DNA of 64,000 bases from Paramecium octaurelia (Eukaryota > Ciliophora > Oligohymenophorea > Peniculida > Parameciidae), in assembly GCA_905182995.1 (NCBI GenBank), contig CAJJDP010000087.1, forward strand, positions 242,829 through 306,828, read 5' to 3'. Positions within the stretch are counted from its first letter, which is position 1, and every line of letters starts with the position of its first letter. Positions 47,942 to 59,831 of this stretch are shown one piece after another. Position numbers and translations under genes: made by a program. The notes beneath the pieces are model-generated. The model had not been told where the DNA came from and did no database searches. It saw only the letters and a program-made list of their open reading frames with translations.

Positions 47942-49132
47942 TCTATTTAATTTAATATTAAATCAAGAACTTTACAAATCTAAGTGTCAAAAAGATCTCC
48001 CTTTTAATTAGGAATACTAAATCATCAAAATAAAGGTGCCTTGTTTATTCCAAAAAGTAAAGCATACATAATTTATTTATGCATTATCAATGTCAATTCT
48101 ATTTTTAATTAGGATGTAACTAGTTTTATTTACAAACAAAAGATTTTTTTATATAATCCATAAATTGTTGTTTTTCTTAATAGATTTACAAAAATAATAT
48201 ATTATATTTTTTATATGAAAATTTGGATTTAAATAATACTTAACTTATCTGAATTACCAAATTCAAACAATAATAATAATAGTAAGTTTATATAAATGAA
48301 TGATCAAAATTTAGAATTCTTATTCATCTCACCCTTTAGATATTATTCATAAATCATAGTCCCTTACTGTTATATTAATTATTTCATGATATTATTAACA
48401 AAACTTTATTGAAAACATCTTGATTATCATTTGAACTTTATAGATTTATATATGCATAAATTTACTCTTTTGATGTAACAATTCATCTTTGAAAAAAGGA
48501 TGAATATTTCTTAATATCATTCAGGGATTATAACTGTTAAGATCTTGCACCCTTGTCTATTCCATCGATATGAGACTAGAAATATTTTTTTGTCATATTT
48601 ACCACTATACTTATGATTGTATAATAATTAACTAAAGAATTAGAATAAAAAGTGTATCAAATTGGCAACTTTTTAATGTGTGTTCAGGGTATAGATATTT
48701 ATTGTATTTCCCATTGCAGATAACTACTTATGTTGTGATTGTGTAAATATTAATTCAAAAAGACAGTTAATTCATTATGCAATAAGAAGATTTGATTATT
48801 ACAATAACAAATCAAGGGTATTTCTTTAGAAAGAGAAAGTAGTAATGAAATTTGTGTGGTAATCTTTTATGTTATGGTGATTATTACACCCCCTCTTGTT
48901 TCAGTAGTTTTAGGATAACTATTAATCTTTTAAAATACTTCATCAAGGATTTGTATTAATGTGCTTATAGTAATTAAAATTGATGAAGTGAATAAAAATT
49001 TATTGATGAAGTAATTAAAAAGATGAAGTTTACACACTTGATTGGATAAATGACAATGTATTTTTGAGGAATTGACAAATTTGTATTAGAGAATAGAAAT
49101 TGGTTTATATATTAATAAATTCCCAAAATATT
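47942..49132. other. 1.2-kb AT-rich spacer upstream of the giant antigen gene
   Basis: Divergent region between the antigen start (minus) and the CDK-like kinase (plus). No ORF of note. It is longer than most spacers in this window; the antigen promoter should lie next to 47942. Confidence 0.55.
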
Positions 49133-50374
49133 ATGTTGGGAAATTTGGATGTAAAAATATGCAGAACAACTACTAGCCAGTTGTCTGCATAAGATCTCGA
49201 CGAGACCTACATCATTTAACGGCCTGTGGGATAAGGAAAATATGGGTGATTCAATTCTCTATTAAGTAGATAGGTCTTTAGGGCTTAAAACAAATTGAAC
49301 AAGTAGATTGTTGCCTTAAAAAAAATAAAATAAGAGAAAGAGGCCAACGGAGTAAGACCTATTTAAATATATAGTTTCCGCGAACGGCAATGAGAGAAAT
49401 TCATCTGCTTTCATCAATGAAGCATCAAAATATAGTGAGTTTTCATGAAGTTGTCGTATAATCTAGTAAGGATAAAGCAGTAATTATGGTAGAGAACACA
49501 TATTTAGTACTGGAATACATGGACACGGACCTGCACAATCTGTTGTAGAGACGAATAGTTTTTAGTTTAGATTAAGTTCGATATTTGATGTATCAAATAC
49601 TTGAAGCTCTTTCTTATCTGCATTCTAGGAATGTGTACCATAGGGATTTGAAGCGTAAGTCCACAACAATATTTTGAAGCCAATAACATACTCTACAACG
49701 TCAAGGGATAAGTAAAGATCTGCGATTTTGGAATGGCCAATGAATATTCAAAAAAGAGACCATAAACCAAGCGAATATTGGTTCCCCAATACAGAGCTCC
49801 TGAAATCTACTTAGGCGGCGTATTTTGCTTCGTATTTAACAAGAATAGTAGTACGATTGTTCGGTTGATATGTGGTCAGCTGGTATCCTCTTTCTTGAGC
49901 TAATAGTAAAACCAAGTCCCTTTGCGTTGGCGAAATCGGAATCTCAATGTTTTTCAAAAATAATCGATCTTTGTGGAACTCCTACGGAAGGTTTGAATTT
50001 TATTTTTTCTTTTATGGTGATTGGTCAGATGTGAGTTCACTTCCCCTTTACCATGAATTAATTAATGAACCGAAGGAAAGAACATTACGAAAGTACTTGC
50101 ACGCTCAATAAAATGCCATACCTTAACTCATCGATCTTGTTGATAAAATGCTGACTCTGAATCCAGCAAAGAGAATTACTGCCAAAGAAGCATTGAAACA
50201 CTAATACTTCCAAGCCAGAATCTTCATAATGTGATTTATTATATCCCTTAAGGCAGGATGCCCGTAATAGAATAGGATGCACAGCCACCAAAGGACCCTC
50301 CCATTCAAAAGAAGGTTAAACAGGAGCAACAAAAACCTTTATTACATGGTATCAAAATTAATAAATGTATGTGA
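49133..50374 (+). CDS. CDK12/13-like cyclin-dependent kinase
   Basis: About 358-362 aa; introns 49246-49269, 49352-49374, 49655-49679, 49820-49848, one starting 49991, and 50231-50256. Kinase motifs: PVGQGKYGQVF, IVALKKIK, the cyclin-binding helix GFPRTAMREIHLL (PITAIRE-type), YLVLEYMDTDLH, YHRDLKPNNIL, ICDFGMAN, RILVPQYRAPE and VDMWSAGILF. This combination is closest to CDK12/13/CDK9, which phosphorylate RNA polymerase II. The T-loop reads VPQYR where most CDKs have TLWYR. The fifth intron is odd: a canonical 38-nt version ends at 50028, but homology (DWSDVSSLP) favours a 26-nt one ending at 50016 without AG. The tail is short and basic. Confidence 0.88.
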
Positions 50375-51380
50375 TTATATATTATATCTATATAAATATT
50401 AAGTATTAAGGATTTTATTTATTTATATAGTATTGTTGCTATTCTTCAAAGCAATAAATATTCTTTATCAAAAAAAGTTATTTTCTCCAAAAATCACTGG
50501 TAGGTGTAATAACAAATTCTAGTTTAATTCAAAAACGATGATGATGATATTTTAATTTGGAAGGATATTGACCAGTTTCTAAAGAAAATTTTAAATAATT
50601 TTGGTTCTATTACTACTTATTCAGTTCAATTACTATTTGCAAAGCTTTTAAATTTATACTCTTTAATTTATGTTGATCGATCATGTTAAATAGTACAATT
50701 ACTCTTCATATATTAAACTTGATTGAAGATACATTGTTATTGATAAGACCAGTTTTAATTTGAACCCAATTTTACACTAAGATTTCTCAGTAATTCTAAT
50801 ATATACCTCCTTATGTCCAAAAATTCTTGAATCCTCTAATAAATTCTTCAAAGTATGATAGCTGGTTATTGTTTAAATAATTCTTCTTTCCTTTTTGAGT
50901 GGTGTATCTTGATTTTTTATTGAATAAACAGTCTAGTATTTCAAATAAAGATAGTCATGTCTAACAAAGAGATCTGTTGATAAACTTACTAATACTTTGA
51001 TAAAAGTCTTAGTATAATTTAATCTTGTTCAACTTAATAATTTACATAACTGATATTCAATCTGAGATATCAGAGACAAAAACATTTATACCCAATACAT
51101 CCGTTTAGAGTACTAGGATTTAATAATATCCTTCTAATTGTTTTTAAATTGTAAAATATCTAATTTGACAAACATCGTTTTAAATTCAACTTAATGAGGT
51201 GTTTCAGGGTCGTTACATGAGTGTTTGACCATGATTTCAAGTCATTTTTCAAGAATACCTTTCAATTTCATACAGAGAACAACACTCATGCTCATAGATG
51301 GCTAATATTCTGGTATTGGAAATGTTAAGTACTTCCGAACTGTACTATGTTATGAATTAAATTTTGTAATCATTTTATAA
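50375..51380. other. Intergenic region with decayed-looking minus-strand ORFs
   Basis: Mostly AT-rich. On the minus strand a frame from ATG near 51370 runs ~230 codons with only two interrupting TGAs (before LEIMVKHSCND... and before TRLNYTKTF...), and another at 50684 opens for ~50 codons (MIDQHKLKSINLKALQIVIE). I cannot place introns that remove the TGAs, so this is either a degenerated gene or chance. No plus-strand gene seen. Confidence 0.4.
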
Positions 51381-54184
51381 ATGAAAAAAATTGGAATTAA
51401 TTTGTTAACACTCGTTACTCTGATAAATCCATCTTTCTCCATCTACCAGAATTTACTACTTTCAATCAGTATCTGTATTATGCTATTTAACCAATACTTA
51501 CTTTACCATCAATATTTTAACATTAAAAAATTAGCTCATGTAATGATTTACTTAAAATGGATTATGATGTATGCCTAACTATCTTAAAGTTGTACATAAT
51601 AGTAAATATGTGCTCAACTCATTTTGCTCACAGAACTTGACTTGTTTATTAAAACAATCATTGGGATTGGATCTTCAATCAATTCTATCCTACAACCAAA
51701 CATTTATGGATTTTACTTTACGATTCCTTATATGATAGTGATTTTGAGTGTAATATTGTATGATTATTGGAAACATCTTCAAAAAAATGAAAATAGCAGT
51801 ACTTAACTGCAAAAAGCTAAGTTTATCAATTCTAAATAATTGTCAAATCAGTTTGACTAATAGTCCTCTAAAGTCTAAATTCAAGGGAATTGTGTAAAGT
51901 CTCCTGGCTTAGAATGTCCTGATTAATTAAATAGTCCGATGATTTTGGATATGCATTGTAATGAAGAAGAGGATGTTCTAGCTCACATGTACATATTGGA
52001 TATCTATAATCTAGGTCATGGATTCACAATCAATCTATTCTAGTCTATAATCAAAATTTCGAAATCACATACCAAAACTTCTACTTAGGGAAACTTACAA
52101 ATCCACAATTCTCAGGAGTCAACCAAAATAATGATTATGAGTAAATCTTTCTCGAATGCGTGATTGAAATAGGAAGTAGAGAAGTCAATGATTTATTTGG
52201 GAACTCAGAAGTAGACTTGGATTAAGAAGAGTACTATAACCTTTTATCAACAATAGCTCTTTAATATTAGACAGCACTGTACACAGTAGATATAAAATTA
52301 AAGGTGGATTATAAAAAATAAGATAAATGGTTGCTGCTTTATTTAACAATTATTAAAAGTATGAATATAAATTTATTATAGATGGAAATTCTTTACCTTT
52401 ACACTTTTCAAAATAAAAAGCAATGAACTCGATTTTAAGAATATTGGTATCAAAGTGTTAGTCACTGAAGTGAAATCAAAGCTCTATACTCTGTTCATGT
52501 TTGAAACAATACAAAAGGAGAACTCAAAAAGAGTATTAGATGAACCGGTTTAATTTTTAAATGTTTTCTAAACTTTTCTTTCCGAATCCAACAATTACAT
52601 TAATGCTATTCATTTATTACTTCTATTATGCTCTCACGATCACGAAAAGAATTCAGGTAAAATTTCAAAAGAATACTTAAAACAAATGAGAATGAGCACT
52701 TAAAAGCTTATGATTTTTTTGGGAACCATGAAAGACCTTTCTCTTCAACTCACGAATCAATTGACCTTTAAAAACTCAAGCTTCAAACTCACTGATATAT
52801 TGGATGAACTCCAACTCATATACGAGGATTGCTTAAAAATTAAGGAGATCTCAATCATTCAAATAATAGAAAATGATTTGATAGTTTTCAATGATTCCGA
52901 TCGAGTAAACTATATATCCTATTTAGACTAAACAAATTCTAAAATGTCTATTCGAAATAGCTATCAAATTTACTGTTGCCTCCAAAATCAGAATAGATAT
53001 TCATTAGGTATCACCAAACAATTATCAATTTCAAATCAAAGACATTCCATTTAGAGAAGAAAGCGTAAAGTCTCAATATCAAACAGTTCTAAAGAATACA
53101 GCATAATTAATGAAAACTAATTGCAAAGATTTTGATATGAGCAATCTATTGGAATTGCAAATGTCAGCAATTCTAGCCTTCTCTCTTTCTGGATCTCTCA
53201 GAAAACCATTAGAGATAAGCTTTGATAACCAACTTTAAGGAACTTTCACTTTTACTGTTGAATCACTTCCAATTAATGGTAAACATGGTAATCACAATTA
53301 ATAAATCAAACCTAAGCGTGCATTTGAAACATCACTATCTATGTTATTAGCATAAGCATAAGACAGTTCTCAATATAAGTATGAAGAATCAAAGTACATG
53401 TCTTTTACTTAGATATCAAAGCAATACTCACTCAAACCAGATGTCCCATTTGATTTACAGAGTGCTCATTTTTCACAAATATCCAAAATCAAATAAGAGT
53501 CTCCTTAAATTAAACCTCTAGGTTCTTAAGCTCAAATAAATTCTGGTGGAACCAATAAAGTGTAGGATTCCTTGTTTCCTAAAAGTTTAAACAATTACAA
53601 TCCTTCAAAAGCGATCAAAAGTGATTCTGCTATCAATGAATCTTCCAGACCTATGACTAGTGCTTTGGATTTTGGAGAAAGTACCAATCCAAATATCGAT
53701 CTCCAGGAGTTGAGTCCAAAGTTTTTACATTCTGTAATCAAGTTCAAATTAACTAATTAATGTTGTTCAAAAGTCATAATTGCAGATAACGATTATCTGA
53801 ATGTATCAGTACTCTAAATTCTACTCAATAAATATGAGGTTAAATCTGATAAAGCATTTACGCAGCAGTAGACACTTTAGTTAATAAGAAGTAAGTCACT
53901 TAGTCCATGCAGATGCAAAAACGGAGCTTATTTAATTTACTTTATTGATGTCTCCTTGCCGGTATGTATTCCCACATATATAGCAATCAGCAGTGGATTT
54001 GATCAAAGAAATCAAATAACTATTTAAATCTTTGTTAGTAGACAAGGGCTTCATCATTGCCATGGCTAGTTATAGTGATATGGATTTGAAATTGAGTTGC
54101 TTCAACTCTGGAATCGATTATTTCATTACAAAACCTTTTGATTTATTTGAATTAACTGCTATTCTTTAATATATATAGTTTTGA
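51381..54184 (+). CDS. Hybrid histidine-kinase-like membrane protein with degenerate kinase core and intact receiver domain
   Basis: 893 aa; introns 52015-52043, 52231-52256, 52359-52381, 52905-52926 and 53962-53983. The N-terminus has several membrane segments (LLLSISICIMLFNQYLLY; YFTIPYMIVILSVILYDYW). The dimerisation helix, normally LSHNLRTPLN, reads LSESNNYINAI, so the phospho-His is gone. The N-box is CLFEIAIKFT in place of NLLSNAIKFT, and no DTGIGI box is seen. The last ~130 residues are a response-regulator receiver: KVIIADNDY (acidic pair), phospho-acceptor in IYFIDVSLP (Asp near 822) and Lys in FITKPF. So it can probably not autophosphorylate but could be phosphorylated by a partner. 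Stop TGA at 54182-54184. Confidence 0.85.
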
Positions 54185-54254
54185 TCAAACCTAATTTATA
54201 TTAAGTAGCATTTTATTTAATTTTCTATTATATATTGACATTACAAAATTCTAA

Positions 54255-55258
54255 ATGTATAAGGACCTTGATATTAATGAATTAGAGAAGCTGAAAAAGG
54301 AGGAGGCAATGCTTTCACTTAGAAAAGCCACGACTAATATGAAGGTGAGTCATAGATTTTCTATTCAAAGGAACGATTTGGATAATCCAACTAGGACATA
54401 TTGGAGGAGGAATTTAAGTAGAAAACAGTTGGTTTGGTAACGAGGGAGGAATTTAAGAGGAAGAGAGAAAACATAGACAGAATTTATGTTTAAGATCTTT
54501 AAAAAAAATAAGAAGAAGAAGAAAAAAAGAAATTGGAGCTAAAGTAAAAAAGAAAGTAGGAATATAAATTGAAAACAGCATTGTTGAGTTTCGAATCGGA
54601 ATAATAAGAACTTTATGATAAGAAAAATTATGGGAAAGATAGCAGCGTTGACACATTATATCTTCCAGACATGAATCGAGAAAAAAAGATCGAAGAACTC
54701 ACTAAAAAATTCACTGGTATAATTCCTTAAATTAATTAGTCGCTAGAAGAATATTAGAAAAATATGGAATTGCAAAGGGATTAACTAATTGATATTAAAT
54801 TTTAGTATTGGGATGCATAAACTTGTACAAGAACATTAAGAATCACAAAGAAGACAACCATCAAAGAATTTCTGGAATTAGCGAGAAGAGAGATTATTAG
54901 AGACTTCGGATTTGTATTATTTATTAGCTAGATTATTTAGTTGACTGAATTTAGTCCTGATGATTTACTTTTTGTAGCCAACACAATGATTTTGCCTCAT
55001 AAACTGAGTTTTCACGATATTATTGCTTATAAAGTTAAGAATAGATCTGGAAAGCCTATTTTCTCATTTGAATAGAGGAAGGTATTCTAAATATGATTTA
55101 TTTGATTTTTTTAGGTTCAAGCTAAAGGTTAAGAATACGAAGTTGAAGTTGAAAATTCAACTACTTGCAGGATTATCGAAAAATTTAGGTATGAAAAAAT
55201 CAAGCACATCTATCCGTGTTCTAAATGGGAAGTTGTTGATATTAATAAGTACTAATGA
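54255..55258 (+). CDS. FAM50: FAM50/XAP5 family nuclear protein
   Basis: 305 aa; introns 54345-54370, 54914-54940 and 55082-55114. The N-terminal half is charged and helical with the family string KTVGLVTREEFKRKREN. The C-terminal half is the XAP5 domain: IDIKFQYWDAQTCTRTL, TTIKEFLELARREI, DLLFVANTMILPHKLSFHD, IAYKVKNRSGKPIFSF, EKIKHIYPCSKWE. FAM50/XAP5 proteins are nuclear, contact the spliceosome and affect transcription and, in some algae, flagella. The 27-nt intron at 54914 is a multiple of three and stopless; removing it gives exactly the human spacing between DF and LIIPH. The 33-nt intron carries an in-frame TGA. Confidence 0.93.
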
Positions 55259-55305
55259 AAACTTTTGATGAGTTATTATTAAATTTAACGAATAAATTTT
55301 TAATA

Positions 55306-55642
55306 ATGTCTACTGAGCAATAGCAAACAAAATTACATAGACTGCAAAACTACTATCATTAATTTGAAAAGGGTGAAATCACAGGAACTCAATTGAAATC
55401 TCAATTACAAACTAATTTAAAAATCAGATGGAATCCAAATTTAGAGAACATGATCCATCAAGTTGATCCATCATATACTGATTTTGTTAGATCAGTCAAT
55501 AAAACCAATAAGTATGTACCAAAATAGACAACTCCTCAATTGACCGAATAAATCAATTACCCAAAGAAAATAAGAACTGAACATATGTATTTATATATTT
55601 AATTAAAATAGAGGTCATGCTGATTTACTCAAATGGGATTGA
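55306..55642 (+). CDS. Small hypothetical protein
   Basis: 103 aa; intron 55587-55611. Starts MSTEQQQTKLHRLQNYYHQF. The first 50 residues look helical (FEKGEITGTQLKSQL), and the end after splicing is EHIGHADLLKWD. Short proteins of this kind occur often in ciliates; I do not know the family. It lies 47 nt after the FAM50 gene on the same strand. Confidence 0.7.
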
Positions 55643-55767
55643 TAGAATATTATATGTATATAAATAATACTAAGCATAATATACAATTACATTCCTTTAT
55701 TTATAACAATTTATAATGGCAATTAACATTTTTATAGCTTATTTTTATTTCAACTTATAAAAAATAA

Positions 55768-56584
55768 ATGAAAAATCATTAAATTCCAAAAAGTTCAGAA
55801 AGATATGGTAAACTCGTATTACCCATACGTCATTCACTTCCAGTTGGACTATTCTCTAGTTAGAATTCTCTATTCGCTTCTATTATCTCTGTAAAGAACA
55901 GAGAGGAAAATAGTAAAAGCCAAAAACAGAAGAATTCATAAACACATTTCGAAGCATCAACCCAAAGAGCTGTAACACCAAATAGTTAAAATAAATGCAT
56001 ACCATTTACAACAAAATATCATCTAAGTAGTCAACCACAAAAACAAAAAAAGAAATCTAATTTAATAAATCAGGAATCAATTTAATCGAAAATTTCGAAT
56101 CTTATCTGTTAAAACAAAAGCGCAGATTTTAATAATATGAGTTCTTAATATAGGGATGGAGATGACTAAGAAATAACTAAAATTTTTAATAATCTCAAAT
56201 GTGTTAGTCAACAGATTAATGCAATCAAGGTTAATTAATTATCTCAATAGATTTTATCGCAATGGTAAAGAGTATTGGCATCCAATTGTGAAAAAATAGT
56301 AGAAATAAATAAATCAAAAAAGAAATCTGAAATGGAATGTCCATAATTAATAAAAAGCAATAGTTCATCGTCCTAAATAAATGATGCTTCTGGGCTCAAT
56401 CTTGAAAAGCTGCTAGCTGAAGAAAGGAGAAATAGACTATTAGTAGAAGAATAGACTAGCAAAATAATATCAAGTCAAGAATCTGAAATTAAATCATATG
56501 TAAATATATACTCTATATAATTAGATTGAGAAAATCAAATAATTAGAATAGAGATTAATCGAAAAGAATTCTTGGCAAACATGA
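55768..56584 (+). CDS. Hypothetical Ser/Lys/Gln-rich protein with C-terminal coiled coil
   Basis: 263 aa; intron 56500-56524. Starts MKNHQIPKSSERYGKL. Residues 1-150 are basic, polar and probably disordered (KSQKQKNSQTHF, QPQKQKKKSNL). From about residue 205 there is a coiled coil (NLEKLLAEERRNRLLVEE), continuing after the intron with EKIKQLEQRLIEKNSW. No catalytic or known binding motif. The intron is supported because the unspliced frame ends almost at once while the spliced frame continues the heptads. Confidence 0.72.
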
Positions 56585-57417
56585 TTATAAGAAAATATGT
56601 GTATTATTATTTATTCCTCAATTTTATTTTATTTTCACACATCTATAAATGAGGGTAGAAAAATTAAAAAATAAATTTTGTAAAACATATTTATTTCTTA
56701 TAAATGTATATAAATTTGATAATAGATACTGGAAATCCCTCTAATTTATAATTCAACTAAAAATAAAATAGTAATTCTAAATATCTTGAGAGAACTCCAA
56801 AATAAACAAACTAGAAAGATTTAATAATAAAGGTTAATATAATTTTTCAATAGTCTTTTATTTTTACATAGAATTAAAGAGAAACTAAGAAAAATAAAGG
56901 TAAAAATAAAACTATTCATTTTGCTTTGAAAGCTTCTTTAAAATGACTAATTATTTGGACCTAAATCATTATTATTCATAACTAGAAAGAATTTATTAAA
57001 ATGAGAAAATACCATCATTTCAACAAATTTAACTTAAATTAAAGGGGTGAATTGATTAAAAAATAATAAATTTAATAAACCAGTTTTTAGTTTCTAATAA
57101 TAGTAGGAGAAATAAATTTAAGTTTATTAAGGTTTGTATTGTTAAAGATAATAGAACTATAATATAATATAATTTAAGAATTTTTTAAATAATAAAAAAT
57201 TTCACTGATATTCTTCATAATTTTAAGTAATATAAAACATTGATATTTTTTAAATAGCTCATATGCTCTATATCTTAGAATTTAAAGAATTTTAAACTCT
57301 TTTCAACTTGAGTGTTTTCAAAATATTCTTAATAAAAACCTCAGTCATTATATATGTAATAAAATAAACATAGCCAACTTAAAGATAAATTTTATTTGAA
57401 AAAATAAGTCTTAAAAA
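56585..57417. other. AT-rich intergenic stretch
   Basis: Between two plus-strand genes. Extremely AT-rich; only very short frames. No repeat array or RNA gene recognised. Confidence 0.55.
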
Positions 57418-58333
57418 ATGAACTAACTTGAATAAAAAGCTATTCGATCTCTACTTAAACTAGCAAGAGAGGAAGAAGCAATAACTTAAAGAGAATGGGA
57501 ACCTTAATCTGCAAAGCCCCTAGATTTGATCTCACCTCAACCAAAAACTCTTAATTAAAATAGAAGAAATGTCAGGGTGATTCCTAATCATCAAGCTAGA
57601 CAAAAGTCTTCAATTGAGATGAACTATGAGAATTAATAACATTCAGAATTATTATAAAAAGAAAATTCGCTTTAATAAATAATAGAAGAGTATATGAAAT
57701 AAATAAGGCAAACTCAAAGATAGATGGAATCAGTACATCAATAAAAATTTGATTTGAAATCAGGATGGATGAACTTCAGTTCAATAATTCTCGAAAACAA
57801 ATAAAAATTAACTTAGAAACACAAAAGGTCTTCATTAGAATTATAAGTAAAAGAAAATAATCAACAAAAACTATAGTAACAACAATCATTCAAAAAGACG
57901 TCGCTTCGAAAAGTATTAAATAATGAATCTTTTTTTTACCAAAATTGAGATCAACATATCTAAAATGATTCATTTAATATTTCAAGTTTGCTCAATTTGT
58001 TTTCTTTTCCTCTTCCCATTACTTATTATCCAATGGACAAGTATTTTTAGTTTTCAGCCATTATCTTATGCAATGTTCATGATAGGCATGTCCACATTTT
58101 CCTTATTAAGTAATACAAATCTCTTTTTAATCCTTTCCTTCACATTCAATACATTTTTCCATTATATGATTTTTGCAAATAGCACAATGTTCAACTTTCA
58201 AACTCCAAGCTAAGTATTAAAAAAATGTATATACACCAAAAAGCAACAGGGTACCATTTCTTAATCTCAAATCTTCCTTTTTCTTCTTATTACATAAGTA
58301 TTAATTATTAATAATATATTATTTAAAAATTGA
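57418..58333 (+). CDS. Hypothetical coiled-coil protein with hydrophobic C-terminal membrane region (two ORFs, probably one gene)
   Basis: The first frame from ATG 57418 codes 176 residues (MNQLEQKAIRSLLKLAREEE..., Gln-rich, coiled-coil) and ends at TGA 57946-57948. A second frame, open from ATG 57923 to TGA 58331-58333, is strongly hydrophobic with three to four membrane spans (FQVCSICFLFLFPLLIIQW, FMIGMSTFSLLS, LFLILSFTFNTFFHYM). Joining them with a GT-AG intron at 57912-57948 (37 nt) gives one cytosolic-plus-membrane protein of about 290 residues. That intron is long for this genome, so two overlapping genes remain possible. No family recognised. Confidence 0.55.
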
Positions 58334-58409
58334 CTCTAAATAACACTTGAAAAATATTTCTATTATTAAACTCAATAATAATATTATTTCTAATTTATAG
58401 ACTCATCAC

Positions 58410-59772
58410 TCATAATGTCTTTAAGACTTTTTCTATTGTATCGAAAGCAGAATTAAGTTCTTATTCATTAATGATTAAAGGTGGAGTTAATCTAAGAGAT
58501 TATATAAGTTAAGTACCTCATTATGGTCTTGTGAGTGGGTTTGCAAAGAAGTCCTTCTTTTGCCAATCTAAGGCAGAAATCCCAAGCAACATCCCCTTTT
58601 CCCTCTTAGAATTGAATGGCTCCCATTAATCCCCTGCTTCTAATTTGAGTGACATTATTGAATTTCTTCAATGCACCTAATCTTTTCTCCATCACTTTGC
58701 CTAGATTGTTGGCATTTTCAATCATTTTTTCTTCTTGCAAAACCTCTAAGGCTTTAATGCATAGACTAGCTGCCAAAGGATTGCCACCATAAGTGGATCC
58801 GTGTTCGCCTGGCTTAATTTGCAACATAATCTAATCATCAGCCAAAACTGCAGATATTGGATAGAATCCTCCTGATAATGCTTTGCCCAACAACACCATA
58901 TCGGGCCTGACATTTTCCTATTGTATAATTCAATATTAGATACATGTTCTACAGCTAACATTTTGCCAGTTCTGCCTAAACCTGTTTAGATTTCATCGAC
59001 AATCATCAAAACATTGTATTTATCGCATAATGATCTTACTTATTTCAAGTAATTTGAATCTGGAATTATTACACCATTTTCCCCTTGGATGGCTTCAAAG
59101 AAAATGGCAGCATAATTTGGATTAGCTTTAAACTTAGATTCAATTGCTTCAACACTATATAGAATATGCAATTTTGATTACTTGTTGTAATCGACGAGAT
59201 CAAAGTTCAAACCACCGAATGGTCCGAATTTATTATATCTTTCGGGATCATCACTACTACCGCATGCTGCTATAGTTCTACCCCAGAAATTGCCATTTGC
59301 AAAAAGAACTCTTGCTTAATTTTCAGGAACCTTTTTTACATTGTATGCCCATCTTCTGGCAAATTTAATTGCCGATTCTCCTGCCTCCACTCCTGAATTC
59401 ATAAATAACACCTTGTCGTATTTGAATAATTAGGTTATGTACTTCTCAGCCTCTCCTAGTTTATTGTTATAAAATCTAATATCATATTTTATCTTACGCT
59501 CTTGAAGTTAAAGTCAATTGAGAGGCTTATTGGATTAATTCTTAATAGATCTTCTCATGACAGTGACCTTAATTAACTGCTGAATATGCTGCTAAAAAGT
59601 CCATATACTTCTTTCCTTCTTGATCCCAAACATATATTCCTTTTCCTTTGGAAATTACAACAGGCAAAGGATGATAATTGTGACATCCATATTAGTTTTC
59701 TAATTGTACAAAGTATTAACTATTTTTGGCCTGTGAGAACTTGGCAATCGATTTGAAGATAAGATTTTTCAT
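58410..59772 (-). CDS. OAT: Ornithine aminotransferase
   Basis: 429 aa; introns 58492-58516, 58918-58943 and 59476-59497. The start [17 protein letters not shown] is a mitochondrial presequence. Class-III aminotransferase blocks follow: [99 protein letters not shown], and the PLP lysine in [12 protein letters not shown] (near residue 281), then [13 protein letters not shown] and RLTPPLII. It interconverts ornithine plus 2-oxoglutarate with glutamate semialdehyde plus glutamate in mitochondria. All key residues are present and the length is normal. Confidence 0.95.
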
Positions 59773-59831
59773 TTGATAAATTAATACGTAATATTTTGAT
59801 GATGAAAACTTCACAAATTAATTTTTAATAG

